In this document: piece by piece, positions 1 through 10,173 of the stretch
Numbering within the stretch: position 1 is the stretch's first letter
Layout: every line of letters starts with the position of its first letter
Assembly (NCBI RefSeq): GCF_038502225.1
Contig: NC_091340.1
Coordinates: 31,291,705 to 31,355,704 of the forward strand
Direction: 5' to 3'
From: Cherax quadricarinatus
Lineage: Eukaryota; Arthropoda; Malacostraca; Decapoda; Parastacidae
DNA length: 64,000 bases
Notes under the pieces: generated by a model
Told to the model about the DNA's origin: nothing
Databases searched by the model: none
What the model saw: only the letters and a program-made list of their open reading frames with translations
Position numbers and translations under genes: made by a program

Positions 1-2560
1 TACGCTGAATGTTTTCTAACGAATTTATGTCCATTCTGTAATATGGAGACCAGAACTGAGCTGCATAATCTAGGTGAGGCCTTACTAATGATGTATAAAG
101 CTGCAGTATGACCTCTGAACTTCTGTTGCTTACACTTCTTGATATAAATCCCAGTAATCTATTTGCCTTATTACGTACGCTTAGGCATTGCTGTCTTCGT
201 TTAAGGTTGCTGCTCACCATAACCCCCAAGTCCTTTTCGCAATCTGTATGGCTAAGTTCTACATCATTTAACTTATAAGTACTAGGATTATGGGCACTCC
301 CAAGCTTCAGAACCTTGCATTTATCTACATTGAACTGCATCTGCCACTTTTCTGACCAAGAATAGAGTTTGTTTAAATCCTCCTGAAGTTCCATAACATC
401 TACGTTTGAATCAATTATCCTACCTATCTTTGTGTCATCGGCGAATTTGCTCATATCACTAGTAATTCCCTCATCAAGATCATTGATATATATTATAAAC
501 AACAACGGACCCAAGACTGATCCCTGTGGAACTCCACTTGTTACAGATCCCCACTCGGATTTAACCCTATTTATGGACACTCTCTGCTTCCTGTCAGTGA
601 GCCATGACTCGATCCACGAGAGCACTTTTCCCCCAATGCCATGAGCTGCCACTTTCTTTAACAGTCTATGGTGCGGAACTCTATCAAAAGCCTTACTAAA
701 ATCTAAGTAAATAATATCAAATTCTTTATCATGGTCAACAGCCTCAAAAGCTTTACTGAAGAAAGTTAATAAATTAGTTAGACAAGACCGGCCTCTTGTG
801 AATCCATGCTGAGTATCATTAATCAAGCTATGCTTATCGAGATGGCTTCTTATAATCTCAGCTATAATTGACTCTAGTAATTTGCCTAAAATTGAGGTCA
901 GGCTTATTGGGCGGTAATTTGACGGTAACGACTTGTCCCCTGTTTTAAAAATAGGAATTACATTAGCCATCTTCCACATATCAGACACTACACCTGTTTG
1001 AAGAGATAAATTAAAAATATTAGTTAATGGTTCACAGAGTTCCATTTTGCATTCCTTAAGAACCATTGAAAAAACCTCATCACGACCCGGCGACTTATTT
1101 TGCTTCAGTCTGTCTATCTGCTTCACAACCATTTCACTAGTGACTGTGATGTTACATAATTTATCTTCTTCTAGCCCACTATAAAAATATTGAATATTGT
1201 TAGTGTCTTCCTGTGTAAAAACTGAGAAAATAATTATTTAAAATCGAGCACATTTCATTCTCTCTGTCAGTAAGATGCCCATAGTTATTTTTAAGGGGAC
1301 CTATCTTATTTCTTACTTTTGTTCTATAGACCTGGAAAAAACTTTTTGGGTTAGTTTTAGAATCCCTAGCAACTTTAATTTCATAGTCCCTTTTAGCTTT
1401 TCGTATCCCCTTTTTAATGTCCCTCTTAATGACAACATACTGATTCATAAGATGACCCTCACCTCTTTTGATACGCCTATAAATTCCTTTCTTGGTAGAT
1501 ATTTGAGCCTATTATTCATCCATTTTGGGTCATTTCTATTTGATCTAATTTCTTTATATGGGATAAACGTTCTTTGAGCAGCATGTATAGTGTTCAGAAA
1601 ACTGTCATATTGATAGCTCTCTTCGTTACCCCAGTCAACAGATGATAAGTGTTCTCTAAGCCCATCGTAATCTGCTAAGCGAAAATCTGGGACTGTTACT
1701 GAGTTATCGCTACTATCGTACTTCCATTCAATGCTAAATGTAATTGATTTGTGGTCGCTAGCACCCAGTTCCTCTGAAATTTCTAAATTATTAACAAGGG
1801 ATTCGTTGTTTGCCAGAACTAAGTCAAGCAGGTTATTTCCCCTTGTAGGTTCTGTCACAAACTGCTTCAAAAAACAATCCTGAACTACTTCTAAGAAGTC
1901 GTATGATTCTAAATTCCCAGTCAAGAAATTCCAATCAATATGACTAAAGTTAAAGTCTCCTAGAATTACTACATTATCGTGCCTTGTGGCCTTAACAATT
2001 TCCTCCCATAGTAGTCTCCCTTGGTCCCTATCTAAGTTTGGGGGACGGTACATCACTCCTAAAATCAGTTTTTCATGCCCCTCTGAAAATTCTATCCAAA
2101 CAGACTCTGTATGTGTTACATCATATTTAATACCCGTTTTTATGCAACAGTTCAAGCGATCTCGGACATACAATGCCACCCCACCCCCCTTCCCGATACT
2201 TCTATCTACTTGGAACAATTTAAAACCCTGAATGTGACATTCCGCAGGCATGTCCCGACTTTTTTAATTAAACCACGTCTCAGTTAAGGCAAATACATCA
2301 ATGTTACCTGCACTACCAACTAATCTCAACTCGTCCATCTTATTCCTAGCACTACGGCTATTAGCACAATAAACATTGAAAGACTCTACTTTCTCTTTAC
2401 ACTTCCTGCTCATTTCTGGTTTTCTACTGAACCTATTACTGTCCTTATCACCCAGTGTCACTGGCTTTTCAATATCTGCCTCGTTCTGCTTATTACTAGT
2501 TCCCCTAGAACTCATAATATTACTACACTGGGACTTCACTGTTTTCCTGCCAAAACCCAT
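1..2560 (-). pseudogene. CR1-A ORF2: APE endonuclease plus reverse transcriptase, disrupted
   Basis: The protein would nick target DNA and reverse-transcribe the element RNA. Endonuclease blocks are visible: SARNKMDELRL, TETWFN, GGGVALYVRD, VILGDFNFSHIDW and GASDHKS, between 2450 and 1740. RT blocks follow: NVIPIFK and NYRPISLTS (about 960-900), LDFSKAFDRVPH (about 705-670), SGVPQGSVLG (about 550-510) and FADDTKIG (about 450-430). The frame is still open at base 1. Three breaks are seen: an in-frame TAA just after TETWFN (about 2264-2266), a frameshift near 1447, and a second frameshift near 1225-1235. It is dead as it stands; the breaks are point-like, so it is not very old. Confidence 0.82.
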
Positions 2561-2574
2561 ACCACTAACTATTC

Positions 2575-2796
2575 CTAGTTTAAAGTCCTAACAGCTCCCT
2601 CCACTGCAGTTGCCAGTGCTCCCACCCCAGTCCTAGATAAGTGAACCCCATCCCTGGCATACATGTCATTTCTGCCATAGAAGAGGTCCCAGTTGTCAAT
2701 GAATGTTACCGCATTTTCCTTACAGTATTTGTCCAGCCAGCAATTGACACCAATTGCCCTGGACAGTGACAACAATACCCCTGCCAAGCTACCCAA
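2575..2796 (-). pseudogene. CR1 ORF1 C-terminal fragment, SGNH/GDSL esterase-like
   Basis: About 73 codons ending in a natural stop. The end of the fragment has the block DGVHLSRTG, which fits the catalytic Asp-x-x-His block of SGNH hydrolases, preceded by a WDLFYGRNDMYARDG stretch. Established knowledge: several CR1-group elements encode an esterase domain in ORF1, thought to act in RNP or membrane handling. The N-terminal part with the GDS serine block is missing, so this is a truncated remnant. Its stop lies about a dozen nucleotides before the first ATG of ORF2 (2560), a compact two-ORF arrangement. Calling it an esterase is inference from one block. Confidence 0.62.
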
Positions 2797-2979
2797 GACT
2801 CTATAACCCCGCCCAGTAGATCATCAGATGCAGCATTCTCCACCTGACCTCAACATTCTGAACCCGACTATAAATACTCCCGTACCTTCCACCCCAGGTA
2901 GATCTTGTAGATGAATGGTTCAGAGAACCGACATGTTGATAAATTAGACACATGTGCAACTCTTGGGTATCTTTAATGA

Positions 2980-3014
2980 GGAAACGTTTCACCACACAGT
3001 GGCTTCATCAGTCC
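2980..3014 (-). ncRNA. Hammerhead ribozyme-like core, canonical CUGAUGA copy
   Basis: On the minus strand the order is GGA, CTGATGA, a hairpin GCCAC-TGT-GTGGT, GAAA, CGTT, TCC. CTGATGA and GAAA are the invariant core of hammerhead ribozymes. GGA/TCC would make stem I, and the self-complementary ACGT a two-pair stem III as in dimeric type I hammerheads; the predicted cut follows GTT. One extra A sits between CTGATGA and stem II, a deviation shared by all copies here. Activity is untested. Confidence 0.66.
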
Positions 3015-3157
3015 ATACGTAGGAGAAACTTGAAGAACAGGAGGAGAATGAGTCCCTCAACCTTGAGTCGATGTGTTCAGTCCATCAATCTTGAATAGAA
3101 TACGGCCTATGAGCGGAGAAGCAGCTTATAAACCGTATGACAGGTAGATCTGTTTGT

Positions 3158-3194
3158 GACTTGAAAAAGCCCACTGTGTGGACGAAACGTTGTC
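3158..3194 (+). ncRNA. Hammerhead-like core, degenerate
   Basis: Order on the plus strand: GAC, TTGAAAA (in place of CTGANGA), hairpin GCCCAC-TGT-GTGGAC, GAAA, CGTT, GTC. Stem I (GAC/GTC) and most of stem II can still pair, but the catalytic CUGANGA box is damaged, so cleavage is unlikely. It is in inverted orientation to the core at 2980. Confidence 0.45.
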
Positions 3195-3261
3195 AATAAA
3201 GGATCACATTAAACTGCATATGTCTTTATGTTTCCACTGTGTCGGTATTTTATACCATTTA

Positions 3262-3785
3262 TTTTCTTCAGAAATATCAGAACTTGAACGAATGCAGAGA
3301 TCATTTATACCCACGTAGAGCATTTAAATTACTGGGAATGACTTAAAGTCTTGAACTTGTACTCAAAGGAGCGGAGAGAGAGAGATACATGATAATAAAT
3401 ACCTGGAAAGTACTCGAGGACCTGGTCCCAAATCTGCACACTGCCATAACAACATACTGGAGTGAGAGATATGGGAGGAAGTGCAAAATAAACCCAGTGA
3501 AGAGCAGGGGTGCGGTGAGCACAATAAGGGAACACTTTATCAACATCAGGGGTCCCAGATTATTCAACATCTTACCAGAAGATATCACAAACACTGCTGG
3601 AGCAAGTGTAGAAGTTTTCAAGAGGAAACTGGACAAGTATCTTCGCCAGGTGCCAGATCAACCAGGCTGTGATGGACATGTTAGTCAGCAGACTCAGCAA
3701 CAGCCTAATTGACCAGGCTAGCACCAGACGAGCCTGAACCATGGCCGGGCTCCGAGAGTAGTAAAGCTCTCGAAACTCATCAAGG
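3262..3785 (+). pseudogene. Non-LTR reverse transcriptase C-terminal fragment
   Basis: Plus-strand remnant of the post-RT region of a non-LTR element. The readable part (3389-3712) includes a TWKVLEDLVPNLH block, GPRLFNILPEDI, FKRKLDKYLRQVPDQPG and a stop. The same family occurs at 24725-25341 (TWKILEGMVPNLH, GPRLFNSLPSSI, FKRELDRYLKSVPDQPG). Before 3389 the frame is damaged but a related ELERMQR-like start is recognisable near 3275. Bases 3713-3785 look like its 3' UTR. The catalytic RT palm is absent. Confidence 0.7.
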
Positions 3786-3900
3786 GAACATCAAAGGTAA
3801 AGGTTGGTGTGATGGTATAAGGTGAGGTGTGGGGAGTCAGGTGGGGTGCGGTGGGGTGTTGGCTGTGGGGAGGAAAGGAGGGAGACAGAAGGTTAGTGGC
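3786..3900. other. G/T-rich low-complexity stretch before gap
   Basis: Loose GGTGTGGGG-type repeats with no recognisable gene. It ends at the assembly gap. Confidence 0.6.
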
Positions 3901-4000
3901 NNNNNNNNNNNNNNNNNNNNNNNNNNNNNNNNNNNNNNNNNNNNNNNNNNNNNNNNNNNNNNNNNNNNNNNNNNNNNNNNNNNNNNNNNNNNNNNNNNNN
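3901..4000. other. Assembly gap (100 N)
   Basis: Exactly 100 N, a conventional gap of unknown size. It hides the 3' end and tail of copy A. Open frames computed across it are not real proteins. Confidence 0.99.
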
Positions 4001-6010
4001 GATGTTCTGGAGAAGGGTACAGCCAGAGTGAAGTTGCTGCTTTCTGCCCGTCTTGTGGCATAAAAGCTTGTTTCACGCTGTCCTCGAAGTGGATCCAAGT
4101 GTGGTATTTTGACAATATTGGCCTTGTACATAACAGTAAGGCCACCCACATCCCTCCTATGTTGAAGGCTCTGCTGAAATGACAGATCCATCCAGGATGG
4201 GTCCAGGCGAGAGATGAGACGTCTTGCTCTGTTCTCTACTCTGTCAAGCAGTCGCAGATGAGAGGGGGGACAGGCAAACCAAGAAAGTGGAGCATACTCA
4301 AGGTGTGAGCGTACTTGTGCCTCGTACAGGATCTTGCAACCCCTACTGTCAAGCAGATGCGAGATACGGCGAAGTGCTGTAAGCTTCCTGGCTGCCTTGT
4401 TTGCAAGATTTACAACATGGTTCTTCATGGTTAGTTTGGAGTCAAATTTCACCCCAAGGATATCAACTTCTTCTCCAGGTGCCAACATCGTCCCATTCAT
4501 CCTTACTACTGCACCAGCATTACCATCATGGTGCCTAGAGACGATCATCATTTGCGTTTTCTCAGGTGCAAATGTTACTTGCCATCTATTTCCCCAAGCT
4601 GATATAGCTCTCAGCTGGTGATTGATGTAGCTTAGAGCAGCTGGCATTTCTTCTCTTGGATAAGTGAATGTCAGTGTACAGTCGTCTGCATATGCATGTG
4701 ATTCTGGGATGAGATGAAGAAGGTCGTTGAAGTAGACATTCCATAACAGTGGACCCAGCACACTTCCTTGTGGAACGCTTGCCCCAATAGGATGCCTTGC
4801 TGATTCCGTTCCATTGAGGACTACACTTAGAGATCTACCATGAAGGTAATCACTGAGGAGACATAGCGTAGAGCCTGCAATTCCCAGTGCTTGAAGTTTT
4901 GCTAAGAGGCCCTGGTGCCACACCCGGTCGAAAGCGCCAGCAATGTCCAGTGCTACCACACAGCTGACTTTGGATTCATCCAGTGACTGGTGCCACTTAG
5001 TGGAGAGGTTTAACAACAGATCAGCAGCAGATTAACCTTTCCTGAAGCCATATTGACGATCACAAAGTAGTGAGTGGTAGTCAAAAAAATCTGTCATTTG
5101 TCTTGAGATTATTGTCTCAAGGATCTTACCAGTGATTGACAGGAGTGACACTGGTCTGTAGTTGCTGATTTCTGCTCTGCTCTTCTTTTTGTGAACAGGG
5201 ACTACATTTGCCTCTTTCCATGGAGAGGGCCATTTACACTGTACTAGGCAGTGCTGAAAGATGCGAGTTAGAGGTGCTGCTAGCTGGTCTGCACATCTTC
5301 TCAACAATCTTGGGCTCAACTTGTCTGGGCCCACAGCCTTTTCTTGGTCAAGTGATTTAAGAAGGAAATGCACCTCCTCCTGCCTTATTGTCACCACTGA
5401 CAGTTTTGACACAGTTCTTGCAGCTAGCCAAGGAGGGTCCCTTGCTGGATCAGGAACTTGCATTTTGGTAGCAAAGTGTTCAGCAAAGAGGTCCGCCTTC
5501 TCTTGACTACTAGTAGAGGTGGTCCCATCCTGTCGATTTAGAGGTGGAATAAGTTCATCAGGCAGATAACCTTGTCTGTCCTTGACCAGGGACCACCAGG
5601 TTTTGGAGCCTACCCTACCTGATGCTAACTTTCTTTTAGTGTCCACCTCCCATTTAGTAATGGCCCACTTTTGAACATCACCCATATGCCTACAGGCTTG
5701 CATGTGCAAGTTCCTGTTATAGGTGGTAGGATGTCTCTTATACCTTCGCCATGCTTTGTACTTAGCAGTAGCAGCCTCTCTACAACGAAAGCCAAACCAA
5801 GGCTGATCTGTAGGCTTTGTCACATATTGCCGGTGAGGAATGTGTTCTTGTTGCAGATTAAGGATGTGTCCAGTGAAGGCTTTCACTTGGTTGTCAACAT
5901 CCCCCTGGAGAAGAGCATTCCAGTCGGTGGTGGCGAGCTCAGAGCAAAGGGCTGGCCAATTACCTCTTTCCCATAGCCAGGTTGTGCGTGTGGACTCCTC
6001 ACCTCGTTCT
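4001..6010 (-). pseudogene. Copy A of the poly(A)-tailed, CT-flanked non-LTR element: RT part only
   Basis: The sequence matches copy B at 6668-8677 almost base for base at a constant offset of 2667. It carries the C-terminal domain of ORF2 with NYRPVSLLSITGK, ALDIAGAFDRVWH, SVPQGSVLGPLLWN and YADDCTLTF. It is 5'-truncated: at about 6009 the element gives way directly to (CT)n, removing the whole endonuclease. One in-frame stop at 5032-5034 (TAC to TAA relative to copy B, in RKGYSAADLL) splits the frame; the rest stays open to the gap. Its 3' end is hidden by the gap. Near identity with copy B means recent duplication or transposition, or an assembly duplicate. Confidence 0.85.
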
Positions 6011-6334
6011 CTCTCTCTCTCTCCCACTCTCCCTCTCTCCCTCCCTCTCTCTCTCCCTCTCTCTCTCCCTCTCTCTCTCTCCCTCTCCCTCTCTCTCTCC
6101 TTCTCTCTCTCCCTCCTTCTCTCCCTCTTTCTCTCCCTCTCTCTCTCCCTCTCTCTCTCTCTCTCCCTCTCTCTCTCCCTCTCTCTCTCCCTCTCTCTCT
6201 CCCTCCTTCTCTCCCTCTCTCTCTCCCTCTCTCCCTCCTTCTCTCCCTCTCTCTCTCCCTCTCTCTCCCTCTCTCTCTCTCTCTCACTCTCCCTCTCCCT
6301 CTCTCTCTCCCTCTCTCTCCCCTCCCTTTCCTCT

Positions 6335-6337
<3 letters not shown>
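6009..6337. repeat. (CTCTCTCC)n pyrimidine microsatellite
   Basis: About 330 bp of CT/CCCT repeats with near-complete strand asymmetry. It separates the truncated 5' end of copy A from the tail of copy B. Apparent Ser/Leu or Arg/Glu open frames across it are artefacts. Confidence 0.95.

Positions 6338-6385
<48 letters not shown>
6338..6385 (-). repeat. Poly(A) tail of copy B (T48 on plus strand)
   Basis: An uninterrupted run of T, read as poly(A) on the minus strand, directly 3' of the copy B 3' UTR. The same UTR-to-poly(A) junction occurs at 63685-63696. Confidence 0.85.
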
Positions 6386-6390
<5 letters not shown>

Positions 6391-9300
6391 GGGTTTGACA
6401 AGGTTAAGGATCCCTAGCTTTATTGACAGCTATTTACAGGTTAAGGATTCCTAACTTTATTGGCAAGCTAAGAGCTGTTACCTACATCAGCTCATTTGAA
6501 AGCATTTTTGTTATGAGACATACAAGTAGGGAACAGGATGAAGTTGGAGCCATCTGTGGGCCAGCATTTTCATTTGATCAACTGACGTTATCTCGTTGAC
6601 ATCATTATGCTGTACGAATGTGTTCCATACTCGAGTCATCCTGGGTATGTATGATCTCAGATGGAGTGATGTTCTGGAGAAGGGTACAGCCAGAGTGAAG
6701 TTGCTGCTTTCTGCCCGTCTTGTGGCATAAAAGCTTGTTTCACGCTGTCCTCGAAGTGGATCCAAGTGTGGTATTTTGACAATATTGGCCTTGTACATAA
6801 CAGTAAGGCCACCCACATCCCTCCTATGTTGAAGGCTCTGCTGAAATGACAGATCTATCCAGGATGGGTCCAGGCGAGAGATGAGACGTCTTGCTCTGTT
6901 CTCTACTCTGTCAAGCAGTCGCAGATGAGAGGGGGGGCAGGCAAACCAAGAAAGTGGAGCATACTCAAGGTGTGAGCGTACTTGTGCCTCGTACAGGATC
7001 TTGCAACCCCTACTGTCAAGCAGATGCGAGATACGGCGAAGTGCTGTAAGCTTCCTGGCTGCCTTGTTTGCAAGATTTACAACATGGTTCTTCATGGTTA
7101 GTTTGGAGTCAAATTTCACCCCAAGGATATCAACTTCTTCTCCAGGTGCCAACATTGTCCCATTCATCCTTACTACTGCGCCAGCATTACCATCATGGTG
7201 CCTAGAGACGAACATCATTTGCGTTTTTTCAGGTGCAAATGTTACTTGCCATCTATTTCCCCAAGCTGATATAGCTCTCAGCTGGTGATTGATGTAGCTT
7301 AGAGCAGCTGGCATTTCTTCTCTTGGATAAGTGAATGTCAGTGTACAGTCGTCTGCATATGCATGTGATTCTGGGATGAGATGAAGAAGGTCGTTGAAGT
7401 AGACATTCCATAACAGTGGACCCAGCACACTTCCTTGTGGAACGCTTGCCCCAATAGGATGCCTTGCTGATTCCGTTCCATTGAGGACTACACTTAGAGA
7501 TCTACCATGAAGGTAATCACTGAGGAGACATAGCGTAGAGCCTGCAATTCCCAGTGCTTGAAGTTTTGCTAAGAGGCCCTGGTGCCACACCCGGTCGAAA
7601 GCGCCAGCAATGTCCAGTGCTACCACACAGCTGACTTTGGATTCATCCAGTGACTGGTGCCACTTAGTGGAGAGGTTTAACAACAGATCAGCAGCAGAGT
7701 AACCTTTCCTGAAGCCATATTGACGATCACAAAGTAGTGAGTGGTAGTCAAAAAAATCTGTCATTTGTCTTGAGATTATTGTCTCAAGGATCTTACCAGT
7801 GATTGACAGGAGTGACACTGGTCTGTAGTTGCTGATTTCTGCTCTGCTCTTCTTTTTGTGAACAGGGACTACATTTGCCTCTTTCCATGGAGAGGGCCAT
7901 TTACACTGTACTAGGCAGTGCTGAAAGATGCGAGTTAGAGGTGCTGCTAGCTGGTCTGCACATCTTCTCAACAATCTTGGGCTCAACTTGTCTGGGCCCA
8001 CAGCCTTTTCTTGGTCAAGTGATTTAAGAAGGAAATGCACCTCCTCCTGCCTTATTGTCACCACTGACAGTTTTGACACAGTTCTTGCAGCTAGCCAAGG
8101 AGGGTCCCTTGCTGGATCAGGAACTTGCATTTTGGTAGCAAAGTGTTCAGCAAAGAGGTCCGCCTTCTCTTGACTACTAGTAGAGGTGGTCCCATCCTGT
8201 CGATTTAGAGGTGGAATAAGTTCATCAGGCAGATAACCTTGTCTGTCCTTGACCAGGGACCACCAGGTTTTGGAGCCTACCCTACCTGATGCTAACTTTC
8301 TTTTAGTGTCCACCTCCCATTTAGTAATGGCCCACTTTTGAACATCACCCATATGCCTACAGGCTTGCATGTGCAAGTTCCTGTTATAGGTGGTAGGATG
8401 TCTCTTATACCTTCGCCATGCTTTGTACTTAGCAGTAGCAGCCTCTCTACAACGAAAGCCAAACCAAGGCTGATCTGTAGGCTTTGTCACATATTGCCGG
8501 TGAGGAATGTGTTCTTGTTGCAGATTAAGGATGTGTCCAGTGAAGGCTTTCACTTGGTTGTCAACATCCCCCTGGAGAAGAGCATTCCAGTCGGTGGTGG
8601 CGAGCTCAGAGCAAAGGGCTGGCCAATTACCTCTTTCCCATAGCCAGGTTGTGCGTGTGGACTCCTCACCTCGTTCTGTTGGGATCTTAAGTGTGGTAAA
8701 AACAGCCTTGTGGTCAGACGATCCAACGTAGCCGAGGGGTTGACAAGTGACTATGCCTTCTGCCAGATCACTCACTACTGGGTCAAGGGAGGAGCCAGAG
8801 ATATGAGTAGGGAAATCAACAAAGTTTCTCATGTCAAACACTGCAAGAAGGTCATCAAAGTCCCTCTGTATAAGGTGCTGGTTGAGGTCACCAACAATTA
8901 TAATATGTTGACAGTTGTGTTGTAGCAGAAGGGAGTCAATATTTTCCATTAGGAAGTTGATAGGGTCTGCATGTTGCCACTGAGGTCTGTACATTGCACA
9001 TGCTAGTACAGAGGTACTAGTGTTTATACAGAGCTTGAAGAACATCATTTCAAGATGTGTAGGGGTGGCAACATCTATGTGCTGGGCATGAACACTTTTA
9101 GAGAAGCACACAGCAACACCACCTCCTTGCCCTTGCCTGTCTCTTCTCATCCATGAGGTGTAGCCAGCAATTCTTGCAAAATTTTCTGGAGTCCTGTCAT
9201 CCAAAAATGTTTCAACAACAGCTATCATGTCGGGACGTCGAGTGTTCACAAAGCTATGTGTGAGCTCTCCAACATTAGTAATGAAACCTCTAATGTTGGC

Positions 9301-9448
9301 CGACAGGATGCTGATAGACTGGCTCCTCATGATGAAGTGGTCAGCTTGAGGTGGTGGGTGTGTAGGGAATGTAAGGTGCCTGCCCTTGAGAGAGGTAGGG
9401 TACTGAGGCAGCTGCAGGGATGTAGGTCTGTGGTCTTGTATAAGGCCC
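6386..9448 (-). mobile_element. Copy B of the poly(A)-tailed, CT-flanked non-LTR element
   Basis: Minus-strand element with a 3' UTR of about 125 bp containing CAATAAAG near its end, a poly(A) tail, and a complete endonuclease-RT ORF. It lies between two (CT)n tracts. No ORF1 is present, so it is either 5'-truncated or a one-ORF element. Clade: APE-type, Jockey/CR1/L2 group by general appearance; I cannot place it more precisely by eye. Confidence 0.85.
6511..9330 (-). CDS. ORF2 of copy B: APE endonuclease-reverse transcriptase, intact (939 aa)
   Basis: Would nick the target and copy the element RNA. The ATG at 9330 (MRSQSISILSANIRGF) is preferred because the open frame upstream is only translated (GA)n. 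Endonuclease residues: N12, E40 (VVETFL), D148/N150 (IIVGDLNQH), S205-D206-H207 (SSDHKAV). RT blocks follow: NVVPVHKKK, NYRPVSLL, ALDIAGAFDRVWH (motif A), SVPQGSVLGPLL (motif B), YADDCT (motif C), then the usual C-terminal EYAPLSW, RLDPSW and RVWNTF-like blocks to the stop. No RNase H or zinc knuckle was noticed. No frame break was found, so the copy may be young and possibly active in trans; lack of ORF1 and promoter argues against autonomy. Confidence 0.85.
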   Translation of the reverse strand: MRSQSISILSANIRGFITNVGELTHSFVNTRRPDMIAVVETFLDDRTPENFARIAGYTSWMRRDRQGQGGGVAVCFSKSVHAQHIDVATPTHLEMMFFKLCINTSTSVLACAMYRPQWQHADPINFLMENIDSLLLQHNCQHIIIVGDLNQHLIQRDFDDLLAVFDMRNFVDFPTHISGSSLDPVVSDLAEGIVTCQPLGYVGSSDHKAVFTTLKIPTERGEESTRTTWLWERGNWPALCSELATTDWNALLQGDVDNQVKAFTGHILNLQQEHIPHRQYVTKPTDQPWFGFRCREAATAKYKAWRRYKRHPTTYNRNLHMQACRHMGDVQKWAITKWEVDTKRKLASGRVGSKTWWSLVKDRQGYLPDELIPPLNRQDGTTSTSSQEKADLFAEHFATKMQVPDPARDPPWLAARTVSKLSVVTIRQEEVHFLLKSLDQEKAVGPDKLSPRLLRRCADQLAAPLTRIFQHCLVQCKWPSPWKEANVVPVHKKKSRAEISNYRPVSLLSITGKILETIISRQMTDFFDYHSLLCDRQYGFRKGYSAADLLLNLSTKWHQSLDESKVSCVVALDIAGAFDRVWHQGLLAKLQALGIAGSTLCLLSDYLHGRSLSVVLNGTESARHPIGASVPQGSVLGPLLWNVYFNDLLHLIPESHAYADDCTLTFTYPREEMPAALSYINHQLRAISAWGNRWQVTFAPEKTQMMFVSRHHDGNAGAVVRMNGTMLAPGEEVDILGVKFDSKLTMKNHVVNLANKAARKLTALRRISHLLDSRGCKILYEAQVRSHLEYAPLSWFACPPSHLRLLDRVENRARRLISRLDPSWIDLSFQQSLQHRRDVGGLTVMYKANIVKIPHLDPLRGQRETSFYATRRAESSNFTLAVPFSRTSLHLRSYIPRMTRVWNTFVQHNDVNEITSVDQMKMLAHRWLQLHPVPYLYVS

Positions 9449-10108
9449 AATCCCACTCTCCCTCTCTCTCTCCCTCTCTCTCTCCCTCGCTCTCTCCCTC
9501 TCTCTCCCTCTCTCTCCCTCTCTCTCCCTCTCTCTCTCCCCCTCTCCCTCTCTCCTCTCCCTCTCTCTCTCCCTCTCTCTCTCCCTCTCTCTCTCCCCCT
9601 CTCTCTCCCCCTCCCTCTCTCTCTCCCTCTCTCTCTCCCTCTCTCTCTCCCTCTCTCTCCCTCTCTCTCTCCCTCTCTCTCCCTCTCTCTCTCCCTCTCT
9701 CTCTCCCTCTCTCTCTCCCTCTCTCTCTCCCTCTCTCTCTTCCTCTCTCTCTCCCTCTCTCTCTCCCTCTCTCCCTCACTCCCATAACCCAATCTCTCAC
9801 CCTCCTCTCTCTCTATAGGCTCCTCTCTCCATCTCTCCATTTCTCTCTCTCATAGCCTTTTCCCTCGCCCTCCTTTCTCCCTCTCTCTCTCTTTCTCTCC
9901 CTCTCCCTCTCCCTCTCTTTCTCCCTCTCTCTACCCTTTCTCTCCCCCCTCACATTTCTCTCTCTCCCCCTTGGTCTTATCCCTCACCCCCATACTCTCT
10001 CCTCTCTCTCCCTCTTTCTACCCTTTCTCTCTCCTCTCTCTCCCTCTTTCTACCCTTTCTCTCTCCTCTCTCTCTACCCTCTCTCCCCCCCACACCCCCT
10101 CCCTCCTC
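9449..10108. repeat. CT-rich pyrimidine tract (660 bp)
   Basis: (CTCTCCCT)n grading into less regular CT/CCCT/TTCTAC repeats. It abuts the 5' end of copy B. Pure polypyrimidine mirror-type sequence of this kind can form triplex (H-DNA). No gene. Confidence 0.95.
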
Positions 10109-10128
10109 TAGCCTTCTGTCTGCGGTAA

Positions 10129-10131
<3 letters not shown>

Positions 10132-10170
<39 letters not shown>
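10132..10170. repeat. A39 homopolymer
   Basis: An uninterrupted A run directly before the start codon of element 2A ORF1. It may be the old poly(A) tail of something inserted here, or part of the 2A 5' junction. Confidence 0.9.

Positions 10171-10171
<1 letters not shown>

Positions 10172-10173
<2 letters not shown>

Larger units (their letters stand above)
1..2800 (-). mobile_element. CR1-type non-LTR retrotransposon, copy CR1-A (cut by window edge)
   Basis: Read on the minus strand, this carries the end of an ORF1, a 12-nt spacer, then an endonuclease-RT ORF2 that runs off the left edge. It belongs to the same family as the copy at 47261-49340: both encode DFSKAFDRVPH, SGVPQGSVLGPLL and FADDTKIG, and the same order of blocks follows. 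The CR1 assignment rests on the esterase-like ORF1 end and on the 8-bp 3' tail seen in the sister copy. The 5' end is lost near 2800, where a hammerhead-type repeat begins. The copy is inactive because ORF2 contains a stop and two frameshifts. Confidence 0.82.
2815..3258. repeat. Hammerhead-bearing palindromic repeat, copy 1
   Basis: Non-coding repeat related to the sequences at 47346-48154, 60255-60775 and 63105-63210. It contains two inverted hammerhead-like cores (2980-3014 minus, 3158-3194 plus), each followed by an AATAAAG-like or ATTAAAG-like stretch, and ends with the GTCGGTATTTTATACCATTT box that also closes the copy at 48.1 kb. No protein is encoded. It probably derives from a Penelope-like element or a retrozyme. 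The left limit, where it abuts the CR1 ORF1 remnant, is uncertain. Confidence 0.6.

Noticed and set aside
3718..5016. A single 432-codon frame through the N gap
   Set aside because: The gap length is arbitrary, so frame continuity across it means nothing; the part right of the gap is real RT, the part left of it is not.
9334..9840. N-terminal Arg/Glu extension of the copy B ORF2
   Set aside because: It is translated (GA)n. The conserved endonuclease starts at the ATG at 9330.
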